A stretch of 64,000 bases of DNA, from NCBI RefSeq assembly GCF_011386835.1, contig NC_088800.1:23860572-23924571 (forward strand), read 5' to 3'. This document shows, one piece after another, positions 9,592 through 21,220 of the stretch. The DNA comes from Chrysemys picta bellii (taxonomy: Eukaryota; Chordata; Testudines; Emydidae). Under the pieces are notes generated by a model. That model did no database searches. It was not told the DNA's origin and saw only the letters and a program-made list of their open reading frames with translations. The position numbers and the translations under genes are program-made. Numbering within the stretch: the stretch's first letter is position 1; the number at the start of each line of letters is the position of its first letter.

Positions 9592-12500
9592 TGAGAGTTT
9601 AGAGCGTATGCTTATATTTTCTTTTCTTTTGGTAACTAACTCTGTCTTTTTGCCTATCACTTAATATCACTTACAATTTACCTTTTATAGTTTGTATGAA
9701 GTGTGAGGCAAATCTGCTCAGGTTTGACAAAGGCTGGTGTATGTCCACTTTCCATTGTTGAAGTGGTGAACCAATTAATAAATAGCACTGCCCATCTTGA
9801 GCAGTGCAAGATGGTATATTCCTGAGGTACAGTGCTGGGAGCTGGGGGGATTTGGCTCTGGTGCCTTTCTCTGGGTGATTCATGAGTGGCTCTGGGAGCA
9901 TTCATGCAATATAGCTGGGTGTGGGGCTCCAAATGCAGTTGTGCTGAGTTATAACAGCACCTGGAGGGGTTTGCTGCTGGTCACTAGCAAGGCATTGTGA
10001 GAGACAACCCAGGCTGGAGAAAGTTAAGGGGGCACAGCAGTCCCACACTCCCAGGCTGCACCCCGGGGGAATCCTGTCACACTGCTATTCTTAAAATTTT
10101 TGTCAGATCCTTAATGTCTTTGCCAAACAGACAATTTCAAGAGTCTTATTCCAAAGTGTGGTGGTGGGGAATATATTCCCTGGCTGTGAAATGTCTGAAC
10201 ATTTGAGATCAAGGAACAGATAGTGTAGAGGGTGAATTTCACCAATATCCTTATATTCTCTATAGATAAAAATTACTGATCAAAATACTGCTATTACAAT
10301 AGCAGTTCAAAAACTGTTTTTTTAATGTGAATTCAACTTCTGTGCATACCAAGAAAGCTTGGGTTAACTGTTTTCCTCAGATAACCAATAAGAATCAGTG
10401 TCTGTGTGGGAGCCCTTTGATATTTAGATACCAGAGAGATAAGATTTCTTCTTTAAATATTAGCTTGTCGAACTGTGTTATGTCTTATTATGTTCCATAG
10501 GACTGGCATTCAGCACGATGAAGTGTAACGGCACATGCTGAAAGCACACAAATAATGTCACATAACTTAGTGAGTAACGTTAAAGGGCAATAGACCCAGG
10601 TACCTGCTTACCAATATTTTCAGAAGAATAAACTCCAATCACACCAGTAAATGTAACTCATGTTTGCAAAACTGGCAAATACCTTGTTTCACCAGCCAGT
10701 TAATTTGCTTTGCTGCTGTTCAGAACAACTGCTGTGCGTACTGCACTATGGTTTTTGGCTATTTTCAATCACAGTAATATTTACACAGTGCTTTCAAGGA
10801 ATGTATGTTTTGTAGTTCTCAGTGGAGCAAACTGCCATTTGAGAGGCATCCTCCAGTTCGGATGTGTCTAGTACAAATGAGATCAACCTGAGAAGCAGTA
10901 AAGGGCAGGTTCTGAATTGTTCAACAATACTTAAGAAGCGCTATCTTATTTAATATGCTGAGTTCATTCTGTGCCTCAAATATCGTGTACATTTAAACCC
11001 CTTTCACCAAGAAGAAAGGTTAACTCTTTTGCACTTTCAAAAGGTAACTGCTGAGTTTAACAAGTTGCTCCAAAGTAGGCTGAAAATCTGTCACCTAAAA
11101 TGGTGCTCCAGAGTTCTGAGAGGAACTCAATTTGTCCAGTCCAGCCTGGAAGATGTTTTTCTCATGTCAACTTTTATTTTCTCCAAATTTGGCCTACTAA
11201 TTTATTAATGTCAGATGAATTTTTATTCCCTCCAGATTCAAATATCACATTTTTAAAGGACAAATATTTATGTTTAGGTGGGAATTAAAAAGCTGACCTT
11301 CACTGGACTTTTTTTCCCAGTGGTTTCCAGACTAACTGCTCAGTACCTGACAAATGAGGCAATGCAGTTCTTCCATATTCTGTTTGGGGTCTATTGGCTG
11401 AGGAACTCTTGGTCATCCTACCTGCCTGACGTCTAGGATCATGATGAATTGTCTCCAACTCTAGCCTCAGATTGTTTTTTAACATTTAATTTAGTTTCTT
11501 CCTGTGCTTGGATGAACATGGCCATGTTATGGATTTCTGCTCTAATGTACACCAGCAGGTTGGAAGAACAAGCCTCAGCAAGCTGTGGAAATTAGAGAGG
11601 CTGGATCAATAGTCAAGGTCACGACCCTGGCTCTGATTTTGTACACTGTCCTGAGATTTTCTTCCTTTAAAAGCCTCTGACGGCCTCTCATGTGAATCCA
11701 AGTGCGTGCATCCCGAGGAGGAAATTCATAACAGTCCACCCCCAAAAAGGACAGGTGTATCCAGATCCTCTTGCCTTTTGAATCTTATACACGGGGCAGA
11801 CTAGAAATGTGAATTTCTGCATTTGGCATAAAATTTAGCTTATTGTATGAAGCAACCTTTTTGATGGAGAGATAGGACAAAGTAAATAGAAATAAAACCT
11901 TTTGTCATCTAGTGCAATAAAAGCATAGGCAAATAAAGTAATTTACACATTCATTTAAAAAAATCCCAGCTCTACAGTAAATGCAACATTAAATTTGATT
12001 TAATCAAGGTGCAGAATGGTTATATAATCTGAACAGCAAAAGAGATTCACTTTGCAAGTATTTTCATTGGATATTAGAGGTAGAAAAGAGCATCATAAAG
12101 TGTTGTAAAAAGGCAATAAAGATGTTAAGTCTGCCTGCCTTTGTGTTGCAAATAGAGCTCTGAGTCTTCAAATACACAACAGCAATGCAACAAGGCACAT
12201 TTCTGAATGTGCAGGAATTTTCCACTTCAAGGCAGAGTCTTCTTGAGATTTAGGGCTTTTAAAACAGGAATGCAGATTATTATAAGGGTATTTAAAATAT
12301 CAAAACTGCAAAAAAAATCCACTGATATAGATAAATTGTCATATTCACTAAAATCCAGCTCAGAATGATATGGAGTCAATAAGATAAACAATTCAGTTTC
12401 CAGTAGAAATGAGCAAAACAATTTCTCACAGAAAACAAATCCAAACCTTTTTATTGTTTTTGTGAAAGAGTGAAAAAAAAAATAACTCTTCACCTGGTGT

Positions 12501-12916
12501 CTGTTTGTGACTTTCACTTAGCGGAATGGAAAGCAGCACATCACAGTGGAGTGAGGGAGCTGAAGGTCAGTCGGTAAATTCAGCTTGTTGCATGACTCGG
12601 TCTTGATCTGAATCTGATCCACATGACCAGCAGTAGGGTGGCTGCCGAAGCACTGGAAGGAATATCTATTGAAAACAAATATTGCTCAAAATTTCCCTAC
12701 AACAAGTGACAAGTGCTTATATGTATGATTTTGGTCTTGAACTTATCACAAAGTAATGGAGTTGGAGTTTATAGTGTTTTCTTTTGCTATGGAAACAAGT
12801 GGACGCAGACCAAAAGAAAGAGAAGGACATGTGAGCTATGGAACCATGACACAGATTAAAAGCCAAACTCTGCCCCACCCAAGAAGGAGAAGGAACTAAT
12901 AAAATACATACATAGC
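9592..12916. other. Non-coding AT-rich stretch, nothing recognised
   Basis: Short open frames only, with no domain, no terminal repeat and no RNA gene that I can see. Confidence 0.5.
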
Positions 12917-12919
12917 TTA

Positions 12920-13168
12920 GGCCTTGTCTACACTGCCACTTTACAGCGCTGCAACTTTCTCGCTGAGGGGTGTGAAAAAATACCCCCCTGAGCACTGCAA
13001 GTTCCAGCGCTCTAAAGTGGCAGTGTAGACACGTCATCAGCGCTGGTAGCTATGCCCTTCGTGGGGGTGGGGTTTTTTACAGCTCTCTCCCAGCACTGGT
13101 GCTGTGGCTACACAGCCACATTAAAGCCCTGCCGTTGTGTAGTTAACGTTGCTAGTGAAGACATACCC
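12920..13168. mobile_element. PIF/Harbinger-type MITE (CTTGTCTACAC ends)
   Basis: The element begins GGCCTTGTCTACACTGCC and ends CTAGTGAAGACATACCC, imperfect inverted ends. It is flanked by TTA (12917-12919) and TAA (13169-13171), a TWA-like 3-bp duplication with one substitution. Internally, arms around CAGCGCTGCAACTTTC and its complement give a hairpin. The same termini occur at 31.33 and 57.24 kb, so three copies lie in the window. It has no coding capacity and would have needed a transposase in trans. Confidence 0.75.
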
Positions 13169-13317
13169 TAAAAGTACCTCTCATTTGCCCATGGTATTCC
13201 TATTCCTGTTCCATCCCTTCTCCTTCATATTAGGCTCTACTCCTCCAGACACTGGAGATTAATCAATGAGATTACCTCACTTGCATAAAACTGTGCACAT
13301 GTTTATAGGCTCAGGGC

Positions 13318-13405
13318 CATAGATTGTAAACTCCTTGGGGCAGGAGCCTATCTTTTTACTTCCCTATAATGTGCCATGCACAACTAGTGTGATAAAAGTT
13401 GTAAA
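13318..13405 (+). repeat. Ancient amniote interspersed repeat fragment
   Basis: It reads ATAGATTGTAAACTCCTTGG, GGCAGGAGCC, then a poorly conserved tail. It is clearly the same family and orientation as 8075-8142. Confidence 0.5.
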
Positions 13406-13447
13406 TAATAATATCATCCTGACACTACAGAATTGTAAGATATGTTA

Positions 13448-13644
13448 AGCACTGGAATAAATTGCCTAGGGAGGTTGTGGAATCTTCGTCATTGGAGATT
13501 TTTAAGAGCAGGTTAGACAAACACCTGTCAGGAATGGTCTAGAATCTAGACTCTAGATAATACTTAGTCCTGCCTGGAGTGCAGGGGACTGGACTAGAAG
13601 ATCACTTAAGGTCCCTTCCAGTCCTACGATTCTATGATTCTATG
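13448..13644 (+). mobile_element. CR1 LINE 3' end, 5'-truncated
   Basis: The stretch contains TTGCCTAGGGAGGTTGTGGA, then GGAGATTTTTAAGAGCAGGT, then GGTCCCTTCCAGTCCTACGA, and ends with ATTCTATGATTCTATG. That short tandem ending, in place of poly(A), is diagnostic of CR1 retrotransposons. Only the 3' untranslated part and the very end of ORF2 are expected in about 200 bp; no reverse-transcriptase domain is present. Confidence 0.85.
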
Positions 13645-13649
13645 TTTGG

Positions 13650-14555
13650 GTAAGAGTAGTTGGGCAAGGGAACCAGTTAAACTTGTTATCATCAAAACTA
13701 CCAAAGTCACACTATTTAAAATGAACAATCAAACAAATAACAGAGTAGAGTTGATGGAAGTTATAGTAATATGTCCACCAACCCCTATAACCTTGTTAGT
13801 GCTATACAGCTGAATTCTCTATCCCAAAATGGCCCTTTTGCCCTGCTCTATCAGGGGTCGGAAACCTGACCGATACAGCCAGGCAGGATTTCCCTGCATA
13901 TAAAAGAAATCTTTTGGGTGATGATGCAGTGCATCAGTAGGGACGGTATGTAACCGTTTGAGACTCCACAATCCTCACTACAGGGGGGTGGCCAGGGAAA
14001 AGAGTCATAGCCAGAGTGTCTCTATGCTCCATTTATTGCTAGCTGCCAGAGCAGTTCTTTGAGGCCATTGCTAGCTGGGTGTAAGTTAGAGCAATCCTAA
14101 GGCTGCTCCATTTTCTGCTGGAAACTCAATCGTCTCTCAAGTAGCCCCAGAACTAAAAAGCCACACAGGTGTCATAAAACCACCTTTGCCTTCCCTCATC
14201 TTTGGGCCCTGTGCCAAGCGCAGCTCAGCCAAACCCCAGAATCAAGTCCATAAGCTTCAAGTGTGGGATACTTTCACCTCCCGGAAAGCACCCGTTCAAA
14301 TTCCAGCAGTGCTAACTTGCAACTTCATTTTCCCAAGGAAGATGAACAGTAACATGCAGTTAAAAGTGGTGGGAACTCAAGAAGGAAACACAACAAACCC
14401 TACTGTGCTCTCTGTTGTGTTTGGCCATTAAATGTACCATAGCAGCTCCCACAAGACCAGTGACTCTGGTCACTTTCCTTCTCCCATGATTGTGCAGCAT
14501 GCAGTATGCCAGTTGGCTGCCACCCTGTGCCATCGAAGAGGCTGCAGTTAATAGT
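13650..14555. other. Non-coding stretch, no gene recognised
   Basis: Short open frames only. I see no named repeat, inverted ends or target duplication. Confidence 0.45.
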
Positions 14556-14557
14556 GC

Positions 14558-14635
14558 TGTGTGATCTGTATGTATTCTGTAAAGAGCTTTGGGATCCTCA
14601 AGGATTCAAGGCACTATAAACATTCAAAAATAGCA
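14558..14635 (+). repeat. L2/MIR-type SINE tail fragment
   Basis: TGTAAAGAGCTTTGGGATCC followed by AAGGCACTATAAACATTCA is the conserved 3' tail shared by MIR/L2 and related amniote SINEs. Only the tail is recognisable. Confidence 0.5.
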
Positions 14636-14867
14636 TTAAATATCCCTTCTGTATCCAAGCCACACCAGGCATGAGCTCTTCATCTATCATCATCTCACAG
14701 CACATTCAGCAAGGGTCTTTGCTCTGAATACTTACTGCTACAACGTGCGCATCCCCAAGAAAAAACAAGCATGGCCATGGAGGGTCACGGCTCATTGCAG
14801 TAGTAACATTGTTGCTAATTGAAAATAAAGATGATGTTTGTCTCTTTCTCTGTTGTAAGGATCATTT

Positions 14868-14885
14868 CCCCCCCCCCCCCCCCCC
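14868..14885 (+). repeat. Poly(C) run of 18
   Basis: An uninterrupted homopolymer of 18 C. It is prone to length error in assembly and to slippage in vivo. Confidence 0.95.
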
Positions 14886-17800
14886 AGAAGAGGATTTTCT
14901 CAGATTTGCTCCTGATTCCCCCTCCCTTAAAGGCCCTTCAACCTTTGCTCAGGTCCAGCAGAAGGCCCCACTGTGGTTCATAAACCTGGTCTTGGCCCTC
15001 TTGCTCAGACTCTCTTGATTCTTACATCGCCATAGTTCCTAGCTCCATATTGTAGATCAAGACAGTACTCAGGCTGTTCTTCACTTGTTCAATGCAGTTT
15101 GTGCCAGTGATTCACTCAGTTGTGTTACAAAATATTTTCTTTTGTTGTCGCCCCAGAGCAGACAAATTACACACTAAGAGGTGCACTCTAATGGACTGAG
15201 CATAGGACAGGCAACCAGGAATTCATTAGTTCCAATTCTGTGTCAGACACAGAATTGTTCACATAGGCCCAAATGTTCAAAAGTGGCCTCTATTTTGGGG
15301 GGCCTAATTGTTGGGGTACCCAGCTTTCAATATCTGTGGCATGGTTTTTAGAGGCAGTGGGCACCTGCTGCAGTATTAAAGTCACAGCTACCACTTGAAT
15401 ATGCAGCTTTTTTCTAACAGTATTACTTGCTCATTATATTGATTTTGTTCAGAAAAATAAACCTTATAAATAAAAAGAGTCTTTCCCTCTGGGGAAAGTC
15501 CATCAAATCAGCTGAAATTTCTGTGCTAACTTTGTCCCTGAAAGTCCACACTATTTGCAAAACAATAATCCAATACTAGGAACTTTTATCTCATCACAGT
15601 TCTATATAGACTTAAGAAGTGCAATATTTTCCCTTCCCATCTGTTTATGATTAAACTAGATATCATTAAGGTCATATCTCTTAACTGGGAGAATTTATTC
15701 TAACAGTCAGCCCTAGGACAGGCAAACCGTTTTATCCATAGTTTAAATCGGAATATTCTGTTGACAATAAAGGAGAGTTTCTTCATGTTAGGTATGTTCT
15801 GGTGCATTCACAACAAAAAAACATTTCTTTTCATTTCAGGGATTAGGCCATTCCCGCTCTGAGTTCCATATCTTGGCATGTATACAGTCTAATTCTGATT
15901 CAGGAGACAAAGGACTACATTATATGATCCCTTTTTGTGCAAAACGCACAATGATGTAAATGAGAAACTGAGGCATAGAATGGAGGCAGGTTTACTAAGG
16001 CAAATGCATAGGAAAGACAGACTGTGTCCCAAAGAGCTTAAAATCTAGATAAAGAATAAATCATAATAGTGTCTAGGGACTCCACTATCATTCTCAGGGA
16101 GTTTTCTGACAATGCTCTCCTGGGTAAAATTTACCCCTGTGCAGAGGGCCATATTAGGCCTAAGCATCAGTTAAATACCATGCAAGACCTTTTTGACTTA
16201 TGTGGTGTATTGTCCTCATGCTACTCCTAGGCACATGGGTGAATTTCATCCCTTGTGAATATAATTTATTATTTGGTGATGGAGAAATGTAAGGAAGGGA
16301 AATGATCTTCCAGCTTCCAAAGCTAGAGAACCAGTGATATTTTAAAAGAACAGAAAAAAAAATGAATGAAGGGAAAATTGTCCTTAATTTATTAGAAAAA
16401 GACCATAGTCTTAACAATGGGAATTCTGTTAAAAACATTTAAGATTTTCTATACAGGCAAATTTGACCAATCCCAGTGGTAATTTGCATATGTAAATTGA
16501 GGCACTGGAAGACAGCAAATTCACATTTATATATTGCATTAACTTCTTGTGACAAAATGTCTTTTTTGCTTTTGCAGAACATCAGTTGCTTATAGCAGCT
16601 CAAACTGCATTACAAGACCAACAGTGATAGCTACCAGACTTGTATTCTGTGGGCCAACTTCTTCTGTGCTTATTCAGAAAACGCCCCAGTCAATGGAAAT
16701 TTTGCTTGAGTAAAGACTGGATTTGGCCCAGATACATTGAGACCTGGCAGAGTTGGTGGTGAATTGCACAGCCTAGTAATGAGCAGCCAAGATCTGCAAC
16801 CTTCCACCACTCAGGAAGGCTTATAAAAATCAGTAGTAGCCAGCAGCTAGCTGCAAGGGTAAGCATTTGAATAGTATTGTTGTTTCTGCATTCTGTGGTA
16901 GAGCTGAGCAACATGAACTACTCCATGGAACCCTAAGCTAGAAACAGTGTTGCATTGTGGGAACTATATTTCTCTATCCAGATGTTTTCTGGAAAATTCC
17001 GTAGGAAACTGTTTCACATAGAAATGATCTGGGTTTACTTCACTAACTAGTCAGATTCTCTGTGCTGAATGGATATTCTGAGGAGTTAGCGGGGGTTGGG
17101 GAAGTGTTCATATACCAATCAGATCAATAACATGTTTATTGAATGCCATACACATCTTGTTCCAAATTCCGCTCTCAGTTAGACATGTGTGGTCTCATGA
17201 AGTGAATGGAATTGCTCTGTTGTAATTGACACTAAAATCTGGCCTATTCTTTGCTTCAGTCTGTGGAAGCAGAAGGGAGCCTGCAAAAACATGGAATCTG
17301 GGGATCTGCAAGGAACTTTGCCTCCATCCACCATGCTGCTCCCGGCCTCTCATTCTGCCCTGTTCACCCTATTTCCACATTCAGGAGCATGTGACATTGG
17401 CTGTCTTCCCTCTCCAAGCTGTAGGGGGGCATTAGCCACAGAGTCATGTTAACATCAGCTCAGCCATCTCTCCAGATAACCATGGGATCCAAAGTAGAGC
17501 CATGAGCATGCTGCCTATCTCAGTCTCCAAGTTCAAAGAGACATGCAGCTTTGCAAAGAGCAGCTTCCTCAGTGTGTTGCTGCAGGTTTGGCTGCCCTCT
17601 CTCTTAACTCGTAAGGCAAGGGCTGGAATATGGCCCTATGTTAGCGAATATTGTCATTGCTGATAGTAAGAAGGTCCACTTCTGAGACAAACTTTTTCTG
17701 TCTTGTAATCCTTTGCAAGGAAATAGTCTAAGAGGAGCACATCTACTCTGGCGAGGAGAGGGAAGGCCTCGTTCTAGCTCCTAGCTCTGCCTCTCGGAAC

Positions 17801-18286
17801 CTCCTTTTTATACTACACAGATCACTCTTTTTGGAACTCTTAGTTCCATATTAAACCCATCTCTCACTCTCTCTTGAACTCTCACTCTTCCACAGAGGGG
17901 TTCTCGCTCTTGATTGCACACATACTGTCTGTTTCTTATGATGACTCTCTTCCAACGCATCTGAATACTGCACAGAAATTCTTTTCCCCTTGAGACGGAC
18001 TTTTCTTGACTCCCTCCATTTTCTTCCTGAGTTCAGTCTTTGAAAACCATGCACTGGGCTTGCTCTGTGTTATAGCTCAGTAACACACACATACATTATA
18101 CAAAAGAATGCAAAATGTAACAGGCTAGAGCCATTCATAGCAATGCCCCCTGACCAATTGCTACAGAAAAGACATGACCCTTCTTCCACTTTCATATTTG
18201 TTGAAATTTAGTCCTCTGATATTTAAGGATCAGATTTTTACCTCTGTCATATGATAAAGATCAATATCCACTCACTCCCATGGCTA
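14886..18286. other. Non-coding stretch with faint ancient repeats
   Basis: No coding signal. Bases 15965-16060 contain GAGAAACTGAGGCATAGAA and CCAAAGAGCTTAAAATCTAG, likely an old MIR-like or related fragment on the minus strand. Bases 17160-17245 end in AAAATCTGGCC and look like a further hairpin MITE relic. The remainder shows nothing I can name. Confidence 0.4.
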
Positions 18287-18294
18287 CTGTTTCA

Positions 18295-18609
18295 CAGGGC
18301 CACCAGAGGATTCAGGGGGCCAGGGGCAAAGCGGGGGCGTGGACATACTCACCGGGTGGTGCTCCGAGTCTGCGGCGGCGGGTCCTTCAGTTGCTCCATG
18401 TCTTCGGCAGCACTGAAGGACCCGCTGCCGAAATGCCGCCGAAGACCCGGAGCAACTGAAGGGCCCCCCACCGCCAAAATGCCGCTGAAGACCTGGACCG
18501 CTGCCGGGTAAGTAAAAAGGCACCTTTAGCCAGGAAAGCAATTCTCGGCCATGGCTCGTGGGGCCCCTGCAGGGCCTGGGGCAAATTGCCCCACCTCTGG
18601 GCGGCCCTG
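18295..18609. mobile_element. hAT MITE with perfect 8-bp duplication (315 bp)
   Basis: The left end CAGGGCCACCAGAGG pairs with the right end CCTCTGGGCGGCCCTG. Flanking direct repeats CTGTTTCA (18287-18294 and 18610-18617) are identical, the 8-bp target-site duplication of the hAT superfamily. The interior is GC-rich with inverted segments (GTCCTTCAGTTGCTCC against GGAGCAACTGAAGG), so it can fold into a strong hairpin. Small open frames crossing it are incidental. The intact duplication points to relatively recent insertion. Confidence 0.88.
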
Positions 18610-19095
18610 CTGTTTCATCTTTCCCATTTGTTCAATACCACGTCCATTTTAAGTCACGTGTATTGCCTTTTATTGTGCGTGCCTATGCCCCACCTGGACA
18701 CTTCTTTCCAGGGCCACACGTACTGCGAACAATGCTGAACATCCCAGTCAAACTGCTACTCCAAACTGGGCCCAGGCAAATTTTGGGTATCTGCTTTCTC
18801 AGTGAGCAGGGGCAGCAGCAGGTAGTGCCCGTATATATACCTATATACCTGGGATAAACCTTTACACAGACAAAAAGCTACTAGCAGGACATTGTCACAT
18901 GCATTGTATTCAGGCTTGAGTACATCTGGTCCAGATGTGGATTGGTTTCCCAAACATTCAAGGATATTGGGTCTATTATATATTTTGTCTGGATTATGAC
19001 TCAAATCCAAATCCAATTTGAAAAACTGCTTCTCGGGTTGGCCAAAGAAAAACTGCTTAAGACCCAGGCATGGTAAAGCTTCATAGGCCTGACAG

Positions 19096-19140
19096 GTAGA
19101 AGCCAAAAAAAGAAGAAAAAAAGAAAAGAAAAGAAAGAAT
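19096..19140 (+). repeat. A/G-rich low-complexity tract
   Basis: A purine-only run made of AAAAGAAG and GAAAAGAAAAG blocks. It encodes nothing recognisable. Confidence 0.8.
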
Positions 19141-19271
19141 AACAACTTCTGGAGAATTCCAATATATTTTAAAACATTGTTTGACAGTAAAGTCACCCCC
19201 AAGCAGCCTTCATCCTGGACAGCTGACAGCTTCACTCTTTAGAAAAAGGGACTTTTCTATTTGGTCTATTG

Positions 19272-19458
19272 CAGGGGTAGTCAATAGACAGACCGTGAGC
19301 TGAATCCAGACTGCCAGACCCTTTTAAATGGACCCTGAAATGTTTTTATTTACTTGTTATTATTATCATCATCATCATTATTATTCTATTATTTTATTTG
19401 GAGTCTGGACTATACCTTGACCAAGAAATTTGGACCTTTACAAAAATTGACTACCCTG
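19272..19458. mobile_element. hAT MITE with perfect 8-bp duplication (187 bp)
   Basis: Left end CAGGGGTAGTCAATAG and right end AATTGACTACCCTG are terminal inverted repeats. The direct repeats GTCTATTG at 19264-19271 and 19459-19466 are identical, an 8-bp hAT duplication. The interior is AT-rich and includes an (ATC/ATT)n stretch at 19351-19395. The termini have the CAGGGG start common to Charlie-like hAT elements. There is no coding capacity. Confidence 0.88.
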
Positions 19459-19612
19459 GTCTATTGCATGTAATTTTTTTTTCTTTCTTAAGGAGGTTAC
19501 AGCCTCTAAACATTGCATGTGGGCTTAGATGTTTATTTAGCCCCAAAATTTCCAGGTTTGGTGCCGGAAGCCATGTTTTATATATGTAGGGACTCAAGCC
19601 TAAAAATGTTTA

Positions 19613-19850
19613 ATAGATTCCTAGATTCCAAGGCCAGAAGGGACCACTGCGATCATCTTTTCTGACCTCCTGTATACAACAGGCCATAGAACTTCTCCAA
19701 AATAATTCCTAGAGCAGATCTTGATTTAAAAATGGTCAGTGATGAAGAATCCATCATGGTCCTTAGTAAATTGTTCCAGTGGTTAATTACTCTCATCATT
19801 AAAAATTTACACCTTGTTTCCAGTCTGAATGTTTGCTTTTGTGAGCAGGT
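19613..19850 (-). mobile_element. CR1 LINE 3' end, minus strand, old
   Basis: On the plus strand it starts ATAGATTCCTAGATTCCAAG followed by GCCAGAAGGGACCACTGCGA and TCTGACCTCCTGTATACAAC, the reverse complement of a reptilian CR1 tail. It extends through CATGGTCCTTAGTAAATTG to about TCTGAATG. It is 5'-truncated, with no functional ORF. It is a different subfamily from the copy at 13.4 kb, judged by the block before the tail. Confidence 0.75.
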
Positions 19851-20966
19851 GGCTTTGAAGTGCATTTCTAGACAGGTGTAATTTACCAAAGTAGAGAAAC
19901 TTGACCAAAAATAGGGGTGTGCAACATGATTTTTGTTTTTTTGTTTTGATTTTTGTCATTTCTGCACTAACTACAGGAGCCCCTGTAGTTTTTCCCAATA
20001 AACAAATATAAGCTTTCTGTGAACTTGCAGAGATTTCATAAAGCAAATTCAGCTCTTTTCAAAAGATATTCTCTTCATCTCCCCCGTCAACCAGACAGGC
20101 CAGATGTTTGTGAAAACTGCGGTTTCCGCAATCAAAAGTACAACATTTACCGTGGCTTTTATCAAAGATTTCAATTCCCCTCATCTTAAGGAAAATGACC
20201 CTTTTATTTTGTTGTGGACATAAAATTATGGCCCTTGGAAAATTGGAAGCATTTCTGTTGAAGGAAATCAATTTTCTCACTGCCATATATGATCAACATG
20301 TCATAGCCATCACCCAGATAATAATAGTAAAGTACAAGTAAAATTGTTGGTAATTCTGGCTTCAGGGGGAAAAAAGGGAGCAAGATAACACCCTTCTTTT
20401 CCCAAATATCTTTGGGGATGGGGAGAAAGGAATGCAAAGGTTTTTCCCTTGATCAGAGCCTTTCAGATCAAGAACGTTTTATTTTGTATATTGCTAGGCT
20501 AAAACGTTGATGAAACTGCAGAGAAATTTGTTCTTCCTGGAAAATGGTAAGCGCTTTATGTGTAAACCACTCTGGCTCGTTTTCAATCAGACTGTTAATG
20601 GGTGGCTAATAGTAAAGAGATGTGACCAGCCTGAGATGACCCAGGAGTCTGTTTAGGTGGAGGTAACGGTAAGCGTACAGAAGCATCTTCTTAATTTGCA
20701 AACAAAAGGAGGCATCAAATCTGACCTTGCTGTGGGAGTGTTAATGGCTTCTACCCATCATTCCCCTGCCACTTAGCATCTTTTGTGCCCTACCTTGGGA
20801 AGCTTCCCGGCAGAAGTGTGCATTAGCAGAACTCTACAGTAACAAAACCCTGGCCTAGACAAGGAAAAAACATTACAAGTGATTAAATGATGGGTTGATG
20901 TTCACTACAATAGACATACTACGTCACTGCATTACAGGCAAACCTCTCCAGTAATGCTATATGTGT
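19851..20966. other. Non-coding stretch, nothing recognised
   Basis: Open frames are below 80 codons and without domains. Confidence 0.5.
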
Positions 20967-20974
20967 GTGCTCCA

Positions 20975-21212
20975 CAGGGCCGATGGGGGGGGGGGGAAGC
21001 CAGTACAAATTACAGGGGCCCGCCAGTCCAGAAGGGGGCCCGGCCTGGCTTCCCTGGCTTCCCTCCCCCCCCTCGTTGCCTTACCGGGGCCCGGTGGTCC
21101 GGAAAGGGGCCCTTCCCCCCCCTCTTGTTGGCCCTGTTTAGCCAGTCTGCCCTTGCTGGGGGGCCCGAAAAATTTTTTTCACTGGGGCCCGAACCCGCTC
21201 TCGACATCCCTG
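20975..21212. mobile_element. hAT MITE with perfect 8-bp duplication (238 bp)
   Basis: It starts CAGGGCCGATG and ends CTCGACATCCCTG. The flanks GTGCTCCA at 20967-20974 and 21213-21220 are identical, giving an 8-bp hAT duplication. The interior is very GC-rich with runs of G and C and blocks such as GGGGCCCG repeated on both strands. The open frames of about 100 codons that cross it run past both ends into flanking DNA and are by-products of composition. Confidence 0.85.
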
Positions 21213-21220
21213 GTGCTCCA

